Positions 1-7,165 are shown, counted from the first letter of the stretch. The stretch: DNA of 25,236 nucleotides from UBA9410 sp036123635 (GCA_036123635.1 JAZADL010000100.1:1-25236); one strand, 5' to 3'. Notes: generated from the sequence alone by a model not told the origin. Numbers and translations are program-made.

Positions 1-2
1 TC

Positions 3-488
3 GAGGTCGACAAGTTCATCATGAATAATGAGACCGTGACGTCGTTGAGTTCCAGCGTGACACCAGAGATGGCCGAAGGGGCGATCACCCTCACCGGCCT
101 CACCGAGCAGGAGCAGTTCGACAATCCTGACAGCCAAACGATGTGCATCGAACCGTTCGCTGCAGCACACCCCGACATCGTGATTGGTATGCCGGACACC
201 CACGAAGACGGTCTGGAGAAGTGGTGGCGGTCGATCATGACCCACTGTTCCCAGTTGAGGCTGTTCGAACTGGTCGCCTCCGAGGCAGGGCCAAACCTCA
301 CTCACGACACCATCCGGACGGCCATGGAGTCAATTCCCCAGGCATCGACTCCCGTGTGTCCCTATGGGTCGCTGTTGCCCGGCAAAGCCGACTTCTGCGA
401 CGCATTCCGCCTGTCGACCTACAGGGACGACGGCTCGGACAACGGACTCGTGGAAGCTTGGACCGAGATCATGGACGGCACCCCATAG
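3..488 (+). CDS. ABC transporter substrate-binding protein, C-terminal part (5'-truncated)
   Basis: The frame is open from the first bases of the window (reading E-V-D-K-F-I before the first Met at 21), so this is the last ~161 residues of a longer protein. The fold pattern resembles the C-terminal lobe of type-1 periplasmic binding proteins of the branched-chain amino acid (LivK-like) family: a segment 'CSQLRLFELVASEAG' followed by 'LTHDTIRTAMESI' is the usual helix plus 'aG-nt-e-v-aAle' motif near the end of such proteins, and a Cys-containing loop with 'LPGKADFCDAF' follows. Such proteins sit outside the membrane and hand a small solute to an ABC permease. No permease or ATPase gene is in view, so substrate and operon are unknown. 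The TAG stop is followed within 25 nt by a strong hairpin. The family call is by eye and moderately uncertain because the N-terminal lobe and signal peptide are missing. Confidence 0.55.
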   Translation, partial: EVDKFIMNNETVTSLSSSVTPEMAEGAITLTGLTEQEQFDNPDSQTMCIEPFAAAHPDIVIGMPDTHEDGLEKWWRSIMTHCSQLRLFELVASEAGPNLTHDTIRTAMESIPQASTPVCPYGSLLPGKADFCDAFRLSTYRDDGSDNGLVEAWTEIMDGTP

Positions 489-510
489 GGGACCATTTGA
501 CCGTGTGAAG

Positions 511-555
511 CGGGGCCCCGGCCACCGGCCTCAAGCCGGAACGGTCGGGGCCCCG
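511..555 (+). terminator. GC-rich hairpin downstream of the binding-protein gene
   Basis: The arms CGGGGCCCCGGCC (511-523) and GGTCGGGGCCCCG (543-555) pair over 13 positions with one G-U wobble. A second stem, CCGGC (525-529) with GCCGG (535-539), sits inside with a five-base loop. The structure starts 22 nt after the stop codon at 488. No T-run follows, so this is a U-tract-less terminator candidate or an RNA-stabilising hairpin rather than a classic intrinsic terminator. Confidence 0.6.
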
Positions 556-665
556 ACGCGTCCGGAGACCCTCGGCGCTAGCACCCCGACGTCGTTCAGC
601 CACCTGTATCCATGGCGTGTCTGCGCACTTGACGGCAGGGGATCCCCATGCCGGAATCCGAACTC

Positions 666-693
666 TGTCAAGATAATGGATATTATCATGCAC
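666..693 (+). other. dif-like Xer recombination site (candidate)
   Basis: This is an AT-rich dyad in an otherwise GC-rich region. It can be split in dif format as left arm TGTCAAGATAA (666-676), centre TGGATA (677-682) and right arm TTATCATGCAC (683-693). The innermost bases form a perfect inverted repeat, GATAAT (672-677) / ATTATC (682-687), which extends imperfectly to nine bases per arm. From memory, the E. coli dif core reads ATAA-TGTATA-TTAT; 13 of these 14 core bases match. It ends 22 bp before the start codon of a Xer-type recombinase. Alternatively it may be the recombinase gene's own operator or an att site of an integrated element. Confidence 0.5.
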
Positions 694-715
694 TAGGATT
701 GGTACTTCCGGCTAC

Positions 716-1729
716 ATGACCTACAGAGCACTACCAACGAACGAGGACATGCAGTCGGTCTTTCACGAGTGGCTGCATTGGCTTCCGCTCTACGAAGACA
801 AACCGGACCATACGGTCCGCGCTTATAGCCAGGGTGTCCGGCGGGTCGTCTCGTTCGCTGGGCTATCCCCGAGCGACTTCGGGCCGGGAAGCCTCGATCA
901 GGCCAGTCTGACGGACACTGTCCGGGCCATGAGGGCCGATCCGGATGTCTCCAAGGCGACGGTCAACCAGACTCTGGCCGCTTTGAAGTCGTTCTTCGAC
1001 TTCTGCATCGCTGACCGCTTGGTGACAGAGGTCCCTGATATCTCCCGAATCCGCAAGGTGGCGAAGCTGGACGTTCCGCAGGTGGACCCGGAGTACTACC
1101 GCCCGGCGGAAGTCCGGGATCTGTACGCCGAGGCGAATGCTCAAGATAACGACAGCGGCCGGGTGCGGTGGTCCTCCCGAGACCTGGCCATGTGCTCGTT
1201 CCTCGCTGTTCTCGGACTACGAGCCTCCGAGTTGGCTGCCGCTGACCGAGGCTGGTTGTCCCGGGAGCGCCTGATCGATCAGGACGACCAGGCCACCTGG
1301 ATGCTCCATGTGCTCGGCAAGGGACGTCGGATCCGCCGTCTCCCCCTCTCTGAAGAATTGGTGTTGGCTCACGATCGCTGGCAAGACGAACGGACCGAGC
1401 GTTTCGGACCGTCTCGTCCCGATGAAGCGATGTTTGTAACCAACGACGGCGACCGCTTCAACTATGGACGGTTGCGGTACTGGCTACGGCTCCTGAACCG
1501 GCAGGCAGGCCTCCGCGACCGGTCCCTACACGCACTCCGACACACGGCGGGAGTACAGCTTGCTGCGGACGGCGTACCCATGAACGTCATCCAGAGCCTG
1601 TTAGGTCACGCCACCATAAAGACGACCGGGATCTACACCGAACTGGCCGGCGGTCAGCTAGTCGGGGTCTTGGAACAGTCCGGAGCCAACCGCCTGCTCG
1701 GCGATGCTCTCCTAGAGGTCCGGCGGTGA
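716..1729 (+). CDS. Xer-type tyrosine recombinase (XerC/XerD-like)
   Basis: A 337-residue site-specific recombinase that cuts and rejoins DNA through a Tyr-linked intermediate. The N-terminal ~110 residues form the SAM-like core-binding domain ('HTVRAYSQGVRRVVSFAG', 'VNQTLAALKSFFDFCI'). The catalytic domain carries the full active-site set: R169 in 'GLRASEL', K202 in 'LGKGRRIRRLPL', H272 and R275 in 'HALRHT', H298 in 'LLGHATIKTT' and nucleophile Y307 in 'GIYTE'. Length is slightly above the ~300 residues of XerC/D. The first ATG is used because nothing better lies upstream; the Shine-Dalgarno is weak. The last four bases overlap the YqgE start (GTGA), and a dif-like site lies just upstream. 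The tight link to a core gene favours a resident chromosome-type recombinase over a phage integrase, but a vertical origin is inferred, not shown. Confidence 0.88.
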   Translation: MTYRALPTNEDMQSVFHEWLHWLPLYEDKPDHTVRAYSQGVRRVVSFAGLSPSDFGPGSLDQASLTDTVRAMRADPDVSKATVNQTLAALKSFFDFCIADRLVTEVPDISRIRKVAKLDVPQVDPEYYRPAEVRDLYAEANAQDNDSGRVRWSSRDLAMCSFLAVLGLRASELAAADRGWLSRERLIDQDDQATWMLHVLGKGRRIRRLPLSEELVLAHDRWQDERTERFGPSRPDEAMFVTNDGDRFNYGRLRYWLRLLNRQAGLRDRSLHALRHTAGVQLAADGVPMNVIQSLLGHATIKTTGIYTELAGGQLVGVLEQSGANRLLGDALLEVRR

Positions 1730-2274
1730 ACGGATCCTCCCGGGCGCGCCTTCTGGTGGCTACGCCGGAGCTGCTAGATCCCAACTTTCATCGGGCCGTC
1801 ATCCTGGTACTGGAACACAACCAGGACGGCGCCCTAGGCCTCGTGCTGAACCAACCCCGTCTGATCGGGGGCGCTGCTGCGGTTCCACAGTGGGAGGAGC
1901 GCCTTGCCGCTCCCGGGTACCTCCACACTGGTGGACCGGTGTCGGCGGATTCGATAATCGGGTTGGCCCTCGGCCCCCCCGAGGGCATCGACGGCCTGAG
2001 CCCGCTCTTGGGACCTCTTGGGGTGGTTGACCTTCACAGGTCGCCAGAGGACCTCCCCGGCGTCGGGTCGGTACGGCTGTACGCCGGGTACGCCGGGTGG
2101 TCGGCAGGACAGTTAGACGCGGAGATGATGGCCGGAGGGTGGTTCGTAGTCGATGCCTTTCCTGAAGACGCAGTAGCCGAAGAGCCCACCGATCTTTGGC
2201 GGGTGGTCCTAGGTCGGCAGCCGGGCCTCCTTGGCCATCTGGAGGAGTATCCGGACAATCCGTCAATGAATTGA
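1726..2274 (+). CDS. YqgE/AlgH family protein (DUF179)
   Basis: A 182-residue protein starting with GTG, with a Shine-Dalgarno GAGG at 1715-1718, seven bases before the start. It overlaps the recombinase stop by four nucleotides (GTGA), so translation is probably coupled. The family signature is clear near the N-terminus: 'LLVATPELLDPNFHRAVILVLEHNQDGALGLVLNQP', followed by 'GGPVSADSIIGLAL' and 'RLYAGYAGWSAGQLDAEMMAGGWFVVDA', in the usual order and at the usual length. The biochemical role of the family is not established; AlgH was named for an effect on alginate regulation in Pseudomonas. It ends eight bases from the convergent stop of the L,D-transpeptidase gene. Confidence 0.93.
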   Translation: MNGSSRARLLVATPELLDPNFHRAVILVLEHNQDGALGLVLNQPRLIGGAAAVPQWEERLAAPGYLHTGGPVSADSIIGLALGPPEGIDGLSPLLGPLGVVDLHRSPEDLPGVGSVRLYAGYAGWSAGQLDAEMMAGGWFVVDAFPEDAVAEEPTDLWRVVLGRQPGLLGHLEEYPDNPSMN

Positions 2275-2282
2275 CGATCGGC

Positions 2283-3170
2283 TCAGGTTCGGACCTCCAC
2301 AGGGGTCCCCAAGGGTAGGAGAGCCAGCCGGGAGACCACATCGTTGTGAACCCGGATACAACCCAACGAGACCGCACCACCGAGGACGGATGGATCGTTG
2401 GTGCCGTGGATGGCCAGGGCTGGATCTCCGCCGTAGACCTCTCCCAGCACTTCGGAGAATCCGGACGTTCCGATGATCCAAGAGCCGTAGAGGGTGTCGG
2501 AATCAGCCTGAGCCTGGATCTCGTTGACGTAGTACTCCCCCACCGGCGTCGGAGTTTCTTGCCTCCCGAGGGCGATCCATCCCTCGACTATCAGAATTCC
2601 GTCCTGCCAGGCCCAGAGGCGGCGGTCTGACAGGTCGACCAGGATCCGAGCCGTGTGGGTGGTCAAGCTCACGTCCTCTTGGCGGACCCAACCCGTGGTG
2701 CCGTTGGGGCGTACCGGGAGATCCACGTGGAGCCAGCCGTCCTGTTCGCCGAGGACCAATAGGACCCGGTCGCCCTCGTACGGACCGGGATTAGAGAACG
2801 ACCACCAGACATCCTCTGACCCGGGCGCCCGGTAGGCGTCCAGCCACTCGCCAACTGCGGTGGCCACCGTGAACGGGCTGTCGGGAGTCGGGACGGTCGT
2901 GGTGGGTGGATCGGTGGTGGACGGTAGTGCCGTAGTCGTCGTCGTATCTGTCGGGGTGGTCGTCGGCGTCGCCGTAGTAGTTGCCGGGAGCAGAGTGGTC
3001 GTGGTCGTGGTCGCAGGAGCGTCGACGGCGGCCGATGTAGACGGTGGAGCCGTACCGATACGAACCATGCCGGCCCGGTCGTCCGGTGGTAGAAGCTCTG
3101 GCGACGCACAACCGACTAGTAAGAGCGCCAACGCACAACCGACCCAGCGAGGGGTCTGACACGGGGCCAT
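2283..3170 (-). CDS. L,D-transpeptidase lipoprotein (YkuD domain)
   Basis: A 295-residue envelope protein predicted to cross-link or attach peptidoglycan stem peptides. The N-terminus is a lipoprotein signal peptide with lipobox L-V-G-C (C21). Residues ~40-99 are a low-complexity Thr/Pro linker with runs of five and six Thr. Residues ~100-155 resemble a bacterial SH3 module ('VLLVLGEQDGWLHVDLPV', 'TGWVRQEDV'). The YkuD domain runs from ~165 to the end with H255 ('HGTND') and catalytic C271 in 'SLGCIRVHNDVV'. The ATG at 3170 is chosen because it begins the signal peptide and lies one base after the exonuclease stop; upstream sequence in the same frame overlaps the exonuclease gene. It is co-transcribed with the exonuclease. 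Thr/Pro linkers of this sort are common in surface proteins of Acidimicrobiia (family knowledge). Confidence 0.9.
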   Translation of the reverse strand: MAPCQTPRWVGCALALLLVGCASPELLPPDDRAGMVRIGTAPPSTSAAVDAPATTTTTTLLPATTTATPTTTPTDTTTTTALPSTTDPPTTTVPTPDSPFTVATAVGEWLDAYRAPGSEDVWWSFSNPGPYEGDRVLLVLGEQDGWLHVDLPVRPNGTTGWVRQEDVSLTTHTARILVDLSDRRLWAWQDGILIVEGWIALGRQETPTPVGEYYVNEIQAQADSDTLYGSWIIGTSGFSEVLGEVYGGDPALAIHGTNDPSVLGGAVSLGCIRVHNDVVSRLALLPLGTPVEVRT

Positions 3171-3171
3171 C

Positions 3172-3756
3172 TCAGGAACTCGAAAGCGGCCGGTGGCGGA
3201 CTCGCCCTGACGGCGAAGGACGAAATAGCGGTGGTCCGAACACGGGAAGGGAAGGTGGGACTCCGCCCCGATCAAGGAGAGCGACCAGTACACCGGCCAA
3301 TGCTCGGGCGTCGCCCAGAGCTTGGTGGGCATCCACCAGAGGGGTTCCCAAGGCCTCGGCCAGTCTCCCGAGGCGACCGGGAAGACCCAGACTTCGGGCC
3401 AGAGGAACCGTGTCGACGGCCTCCAGGTCGAGTGTCCCGAGGTCGGCGCGACGCCATTCGGCACGCAGAAACCCCAGGTCAAAACCGGCGTTGTGTGCCA
3501 CCGGAACACACCCTGAAAGCTCATCGGTCAAATCCCCGGCAATGTCGACGAAGCAGGGGGCGTCCTCCAACCAAGCCTGTCGGATGCCGTGAATGTCTGT
3601 CCGACCCAGATCGTCGGTTCCGCCATCAACCAAAGTGGTCCACTCCCCCGCTGGGGTTCCATCACGTTCGACACGGGCTACGGCCACCTCGATGACCCGA
3701 CCCTCGGTCGAGTCGAGGCGAGTGGTCTCCACGTCAAAGCAGGCGAATGTCACCAC
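3172..3756 (-). CDS. DnaQ-like 3'-5' exonuclease (DEDDh family)
   Basis: A 194-residue exonuclease with the complete DEDDh set: D8 and E10 in 'FACFDVETT', D93 in 'HNAGFDLGFL', H144 and D149 in 'AHQALGDARA'. These residues bind two metal ions that remove nucleotides from DNA or RNA 3' ends. It is a stand-alone nuclease domain of usual length with a Pro-rich tail, so it could be a polymerase III epsilon-like proofreader, an RNase T-like enzyme or a repair nuclease; the sequence does not decide. Translation starts at GTG, with a TACCGT -10 box ending six bases before it, suggesting a leaderless mRNA. The gene is divergent from the MFS transporter and is followed after one base by the L,D-transpeptidase. 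Confidence 0.88.
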   Translation of the reverse strand: MVTFACFDVETTRLDSTEGRVIEVAVARVERDGTPAGEWTTLVDGGTDDLGRTDIHGIRQAWLEDAPCFVDIAGDLTDELSGCVPVAHNAGFDLGFLRAEWRRADLGTLDLEAVDTVPLARSLGLPGRLGRLAEALGTPLVDAHQALGDARALAGVLVALLDRGGVPPSLPVFGPPLFRPSPSGRVRHRPLSSS

Positions 3757-3762
3757 GGGCCG

Positions 3763-3768
3763 ACGGTA
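3763..3768 (-). promoter_or_regulatory. -10 box of the exonuclease/transpeptidase unit
   Basis: TACCGT on the minus strand ends exactly six bases before the GTG start at 3756. This spacing places the transcription start at or within a base or so of the start codon, consistent with a leaderless transcript. No convincing -35 hexamer is visible. Confidence 0.45.
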
Positions 3769-3775
3769 GCCGCCG

Positions 3776-3792
3776 GGTAGGACGCACCTACC
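3776..3792. promoter_or_regulatory. Inverted repeat in the divergent exonuclease/MFS promoter region
   Basis: GGTAGG (3776-3781) and CCTACC (3787-3792) are perfect inverted arms around a five-base spacer. The dyad lies between the two divergent -10 boxes (3763-3768 and 3803-3808) and covers where both -35 regions would fall, so a bound regulator could control both directions. Operator function is inferred from position and symmetry only. Confidence 0.4.
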
Positions 3793-3802
3793 GCCCCACC
3801 CG

Positions 3803-3808
3803 TACGCT
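3803..3808 (+). promoter_or_regulatory. -10 box of the MFS transporter gene
   Basis: TACGCT ends six bases before the ATG at 3815, the same spacing seen at several other starts in this window. It suggests transcription starts at or next to the initiation codon (leaderless mRNA). No convincing -35 hexamer. Confidence 0.45.
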
Positions 3809-3814
3809 CCGCCG

Positions 3815-5071
3815 ATGCATCAACCGCCCAGTGAGTCTCTTGATGAGGCAGTAAGGGACAGACTCCAACGGCGGACACTACGCACACTGATGGCAGTCCT
3901 CGTGCCGGCTGGTGCGGCCATGAGCGGCGCCTACAGTTCCGCCGCCATCCTTGGAGAGGAACTCTCTGGCAGCGAGACGCTCGGCGGGATCGCAGCCTCG
4001 GGCCTTACTGTTGGATCAGCTCTTTTCGCCGTGCCCCTTGCGAAATTCATGGCGGCTAGGGGTCGCCGCCCCGGAATTGCTGTGGGCTACCTGACCGGAC
4101 TGTGTGGGGCAGTTCTATGTCTGATTGCCGCATCGGCAGGCTGGTACCTCCTTTTGATTCCAGGAATGGTGGGCGTCGGAGGTGGTCATGCTGCGAACTT
4201 GGCTGCCCGATTCGCAGCTGCCGACCTGGCTCCGGAGGCTGGGCGAGCGATTGGGACCTTGGTCTGGGCATCAACGTTCGGGGCTGTCGTAGGTCCCACG
4301 CTGAGTTTCGGTCCGGCCAAGTCAATTGCTGAAGGATTAGGAATGGCCGAGCTAGCCGGGCCCTACCTGCTGTCAGCGCTCCTCTTCTTGGTTGCGATGG
4401 CCCTAGTCATGCGGTTCCTTCGCCCTGACCCTCTTGTGGTGGCAGGCGGCGTGGGTCAGATGGAGGATCGGCCTCCGCTTCGTGCATTCTTTGGCCCACT
4501 GTTCAGGAATCCAGCCGGGCGCCTTGCTGTGGTGGCCATGATGTCGTGCCACGTCGTGATGGTCGGTGTCATGACGATGACCCCGCTCCACCTACGCGAC
4601 GGGGGACACGAACTGGAGTTAATTGGCTTCGTCATCTCTTTGCACATCGTCGGGATGTACGCGCTTTCGCCCTTGGTGGGTCGCTTCAGTGATCGCTTCG
4701 GCCCAAGACGTCTGGTTGCTTTCGGTGGGATCCTGTTGATAGTTGGTTCTGAGCTAGCGGCTCATAACCAGGCTGGGGAATCCCTCGGTGTCTTTGCAGG
4801 ACTCTTCCTGATCGGACTCGGATGGAGCTGTGGGCTGATCGCCGGCTCGGCCCTCTTGGTTGAAACATTCTCTGGGCCAGACAGGGTGGGATTCCAGGGC
4901 ATGGCCGACATGTGTATGACGGCTGCCGGAGGGGTCGCCGGTGTCATCTCAGGACTGATCGTGGCGGTTGCGTCGTTCCACGTACTCAGTCATGGAGCGA
5001 CGGTGTTGGGAGCAGTCCCAACTCTCATGGTGGTGGCCAGGGCCCTCTCGAGCAGGGAGCGGAAGGGCTAG
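3815..5071 (+). CDS. Major facilitator superfamily (MFS) transporter
   Basis: A 418-residue polytopic membrane protein with about twelve hydrophobic segments in two halves, split by a charged central loop around residues 210-230. The inter-helix motif A of MFS carriers is visible in the second half ('GRFSDRFGPRRLVAFGG', ~residues 289-305) and a degenerate copy in the first half ('KFMAARGRRPGIAVGY'). Gly-rich helices such as 'GMVGVGGGHAANLAARFAAADL' are typical of the family. Substrate cannot be deduced; the overall look is that of proton-driven drug or metabolite exporters. The start is set by the leaderless-type promoter six bases upstream. An FDOR/PPOX-type oxidoreductase follows after nine bases and is probably co-transcribed, which could link transport with detoxification or cofactor-dependent reduction. 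Confidence 0.88.
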   Translation: MHQPPSESLDEAVRDRLQRRTLRTLMAVLVPAGAAMSGAYSSAAILGEELSGSETLGGIAASGLTVGSALFAVPLAKFMAARGRRPGIAVGYLTGLCGAVLCLIAASAGWYLLLIPGMVGVGGGHAANLAARFAAADLAPEAGRAIGTLVWASTFGAVVGPTLSFGPAKSIAEGLGMAELAGPYLLSALLFLVAMALVMRFLRPDPLVVAGGVGQMEDRPPLRAFFGPLFRNPAGRLAVVAMMSCHVVMVGVMTMTPLHLRDGGHELELIGFVISLHIVGMYALSPLVGRFSDRFGPRRLVAFGGILLIVGSELAAHNQAGESLGVFAGLFLIGLGWSCGLIAGSALLVETFSGPDRVGFQGMADMCMTAAGGVAGVISGLIVAVASFHVLSHGATVLGAVPTLMVVARALSSRERKG

Positions 5072-5080
5072 CGTCGATCC

Positions 5081-5479
5081 ATGTCCATTATCCCCACGAG
5101 CCATTCAGACCTGTTTGACCTGCCCGCCGTTTGGCATGTGGCAACCATCGGACCATCTGGCGAACCGCACGTTTCCCCCGTATGGGCCAACTTCGATGGC
5201 ACCCACATTCGCTTTCCGCACCTAGAGGGCCGCCAGAAATGGCGGAACCTCCAGGCTGACGATCGAATCGCCCTGTCGGCCACCGACCCTGATTCCAACG
5301 AGCGGTATCTTGAGGTGCGCGGCCGGGTTGTTGCCTTCGAGTGCGAGGGGGCCCTGGAACTTCTTGACGCACAGTCCCAGAAGTATCGGGGCAACGACTT
5401 CCCACGGGAGGACGCTCAGCCCCTAGACAAGCGGATCAGCGTGGTGGTGGAACCCCTCCACTGCACGACCATGGGTTGA
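5081..5479 (+). CDS. Pyridoxamine-phosphate-oxidase-fold flavin/F420-dependent oxidoreductase (FDOR family)
   Basis: A 132-residue single-domain split-barrel protein. The N-terminal stretch 'HVATIGPSGEPHVSPVWANFDG' and the segment 'GRQKWRNLQADDRIALSATDPDSNERYLEVRGRVV' match the pattern of actinobacterial FDOR-B/Rv1155-like proteins, which bind F420 or flavin and reduce small substrates. The basic 'GRQKWRNL' segment is where the cofactor phosphate is bound in this family. It follows the MFS gene by nine bases, so the two probably form an operon. Whether the cofactor is F420, FMN or heme-related cannot be told from sequence alone. The intergenic stretch 5480-5594 downstream shows no clear terminator. 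Confidence 0.82.
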   Translation: MSIIPTSHSDLFDLPAVWHVATIGPSGEPHVSPVWANFDGTHIRFPHLEGRQKWRNLQADDRIALSATDPDSNERYLEVRGRVVAFECEGALELLDAQSQKYRGNDFPREDAQPLDKRISVVVEPLHCTTMG

Positions 5480-5594
5480 CGCTCCCCGGGCTTCAATTAA
5501 TGGAGCTCGTGGATCGACAGTCGAGGGCTGACCGGCACCTACCGGTTGGTTGGGTACAGCGCCTCCCGTCGTCGAGCAGAATGAAAAGGCGGCA

Positions 5595-7148
5595 TCAGTA
5601 CCAGCGGTCCTCGTCGGAGGCTTTCTTTGAGTCCATGAAGCCTCGGAGTTCCTCATCGGCACTCTGGTCAAACGGCGGGGGGTGGTACTGGGCCAGCATC
5701 TCCTTCCATCTCGAGTTGGCTCGATGGGCGGAGTCGAGGGAACCGTCAGCCGACCACTGTTCGAACGAGGTGTCGTCGGCCAGGTCTGACTGGTAGTTAG
5801 CCGTCTCAAAATTGGCCATCGTGTGGCTCGCCCCCAAGAAGTTGGCTCCCGCCCCGACTTCTCGGAAAGCGTCAGTGGCCAGAGTGTTCTCGTCGACCAG
5901 AAGGCCGGACAGCATCCTTGAGTGGCTGCCGCAACGGTCGAGGTCGAAGACGAACTTCTCATAACCGATCACCAGACCGCCCTCGAGCCAACCCGCGGCC
6001 TGGAGGACAAAGTTGGCACCGGCCTGAAGTCCCACCAGCATCGTGTCGCCCGACTCTTGCGCCGCCTGGGCATCGAGGACTTTCGAGGAGGTCAGATGAC
6101 CACCGGCCCTCAGGGGAAGATCAAGCCGACGGGCTAGTTGACCGATGGCGTAGGTGGCCAAGTTGGCTTCTGGAGTACCAAAAGTTGGTGCCCCGGTTCG
6201 GAGGTTCATGGTCGTGAGGAAGACCCCGAGAACCATTGGGCTTCCAGGTCGGATGAGTTGAGTGAGGGCAATGCCCACCATGGCCTCAGCCAGCGCCTGA
6301 GCAACCAGTGCTGGCTGGGTTACCGGGCCCATGGCTCCACCCAGGATGAACGGGGAGATCACACACCCCTGGTTGGCCCGAGCGTAGGCCTTCAACGAAT
6401 CGACCATTACTTGGTCGAACACCAGTGGCGAGTTGATGTTGATGTTTCCCTGAATCACGCAGTGATTCTCGAGGTAGTCGGCGCCGTAGCAAATCCGAGC
6501 CATCTGGAGAGAGTCCTCTGCCCGCTCGACTGAAGTCACCGAACCCATGAATGGCTTCGTGGAGTACCGGAGGTGGGCGTAGACCATGTCGAGGTGCCGC
6601 TTGTTAACCGGGAGATCAACCGGCTCACAGATCGTGCCGCCCGAGTGGTGCATCCAAGGAGACATTTGGGCCAACTTCACGAAGTTCTCGAAATCGTTGA
6701 TCGTGGCGTAGCGCCGCCCTCCCTCGAGATCCGAGACAAACGGTGGGCCGTAGGCCGGAACAAAAACCACGCTGTTACCACCAACGGTGATATCCGAGGT
6801 GGAATTCCGTCCGAACATCTGGAATACAGGTGGGGCCGTGGCACAAAGAGCGCGAACGAAGCCCGGCTCAAACCGAGCTTGCCTACCGTCCACCCTTGCG
6901 CCAGCTTGTCGAAAAAGATCTAACGCCTCGCCGTCGTGAATCTCCACACCGATCTCATCGAGAATCCAGTCGGAGTGCTCCTCCAAACGGACCAGGTCGT
7001 CCTCGTCGAGGAGCTCGTAGGTGGGAATGCTGCGCCTGAGTGGCTCCGCCGATCCGATGAAGGACGGAAGTCGGCGAGAGGCTGTTCGAGAGGTTCGCCC
7101 TCCTCTGCGGCCCAGTGCTCTCTTGTCGGATCGATTTTCGGATTTCAG
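5595..7148 (-). CDS. MttB-family (trimethylamine methyltransferase-like) methyltransferase, non-pyrrolysine type
   Basis: About 517 residues. The family pattern is clear: a basic N-terminus ('RALGRRGGRTSRTASRR'), 'IPTYELLDEDDLVRLEEHSDWILDEIGVEI', a TIM-barrel core with 'GNININSPLVFD', 'ISPFILGGAMGPVT', and 'LTSSKVLDAQAAQESGDTMLVGLQAGANFVLQAAGWLEGGLVIGYEKFV'. Family members move a methyl group from a methylamine to a corrinoid protein. There is no in-frame amber codon, so pyrrolysine is absent; such homologues use quaternary amines such as glycine betaine (family knowledge). No corrinoid protein or RamA-like activase is nearby. The start is hard to place: no ATG, GTG or TTG lies between the apparent promoter (7210-7238) and the conserved N-terminus. 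I favour CTG at 7148, preceded by AGGAAGG. GTG at 7223 is the conventional alternative but lies inside the promoter spacer. A cupin gene is divergent. Confidence 0.85.
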   Translation of the reverse strand: MKSENRSDKRALGRRGGRTSRTASRRLPSFIGSAEPLRRSIPTYELLDEDDLVRLEEHSDWILDEIGVEIHDGEALDLFRQAGARVDGRQARFEPGFVRALCATAPPVFQMFGRNSTSDITVGGNSVVFVPAYGPPFVSDLEGGRRYATINDFENFVKLAQMSPWMHHSGGTICEPVDLPVNKRHLDMVYAHLRYSTKPFMGSVTSVERAEDSLQMARICYGADYLENHCVIQGNININSPLVFDQVMVDSLKAYARANQGCVISPFILGGAMGPVTQPALVAQALAEAMVGIALTQLIRPGSPMVLGVFLTTMNLRTGAPTFGTPEANLATYAIGQLARRLDLPLRAGGHLTSSKVLDAQAAQESGDTMLVGLQAGANFVLQAAGWLEGGLVIGYEKFVFDLDRCGSHSRMLSGLLVDENTLATDAFREVGAGANFLGASHTMANFETANYQSDLADDTSFEQWSADGSLDSAHRANSRWKEMLAQYHPPPFDQSADEELRGFMDSKKASDEDRWY

Positions 7149-7158
7149 GAGGGGTATG

Positions 7159-7165
7159 CCTTCCT
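7159..7165 (-). promoter_or_regulatory. Ribosome binding site favouring a CTG start for the MttB-like gene
   Basis: On the minus strand AGGAAGG ends ten bases before the CTG at 7148. No ATG, GTG or TTG in the right frame lies downstream of the likely transcription start, so this site decides the proposed start codon. Confidence 0.4.

Noticed and set aside
716..1729. Tyrosine recombinase as the integrase of a prophage or integrative element
   Set aside because: No phage, plasmid or transfer genes are nearby, no tRNA target is visible, base use looks like its neighbours, and the gene overlaps a core-type YqgE gene by four bases. Kept only as an alternative for the dif-like site.
2900..3040. 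Tandem repeat or CRISPR-like array
   Set aside because: The repetitive look comes from Thr codon runs in a protein linker; there are no regular repeats and spacers.
2860..3159. Val-rich plus-strand open frame that looks like a membrane peptide
   Set aside because: It is the complement of the Thr/Pro-rich linker of the L,D-transpeptidase: ACC/ACG codons read in reverse give Val and Gly.
5480..5594. Possible terminator or small RNA between the oxidoreductase and MttB-like genes
   Set aside because: Only 4-base complementary stretches (CCGG around 5530-5550) are present and no T-run; not enough to support a feature.
5595..7148. Pyrrolysine-containing MttB
   Set aside because: The reading frame has no internal TAG and runs to a TGA stop at 5595-5597; the region where Pyl would sit reads through with normal codons.
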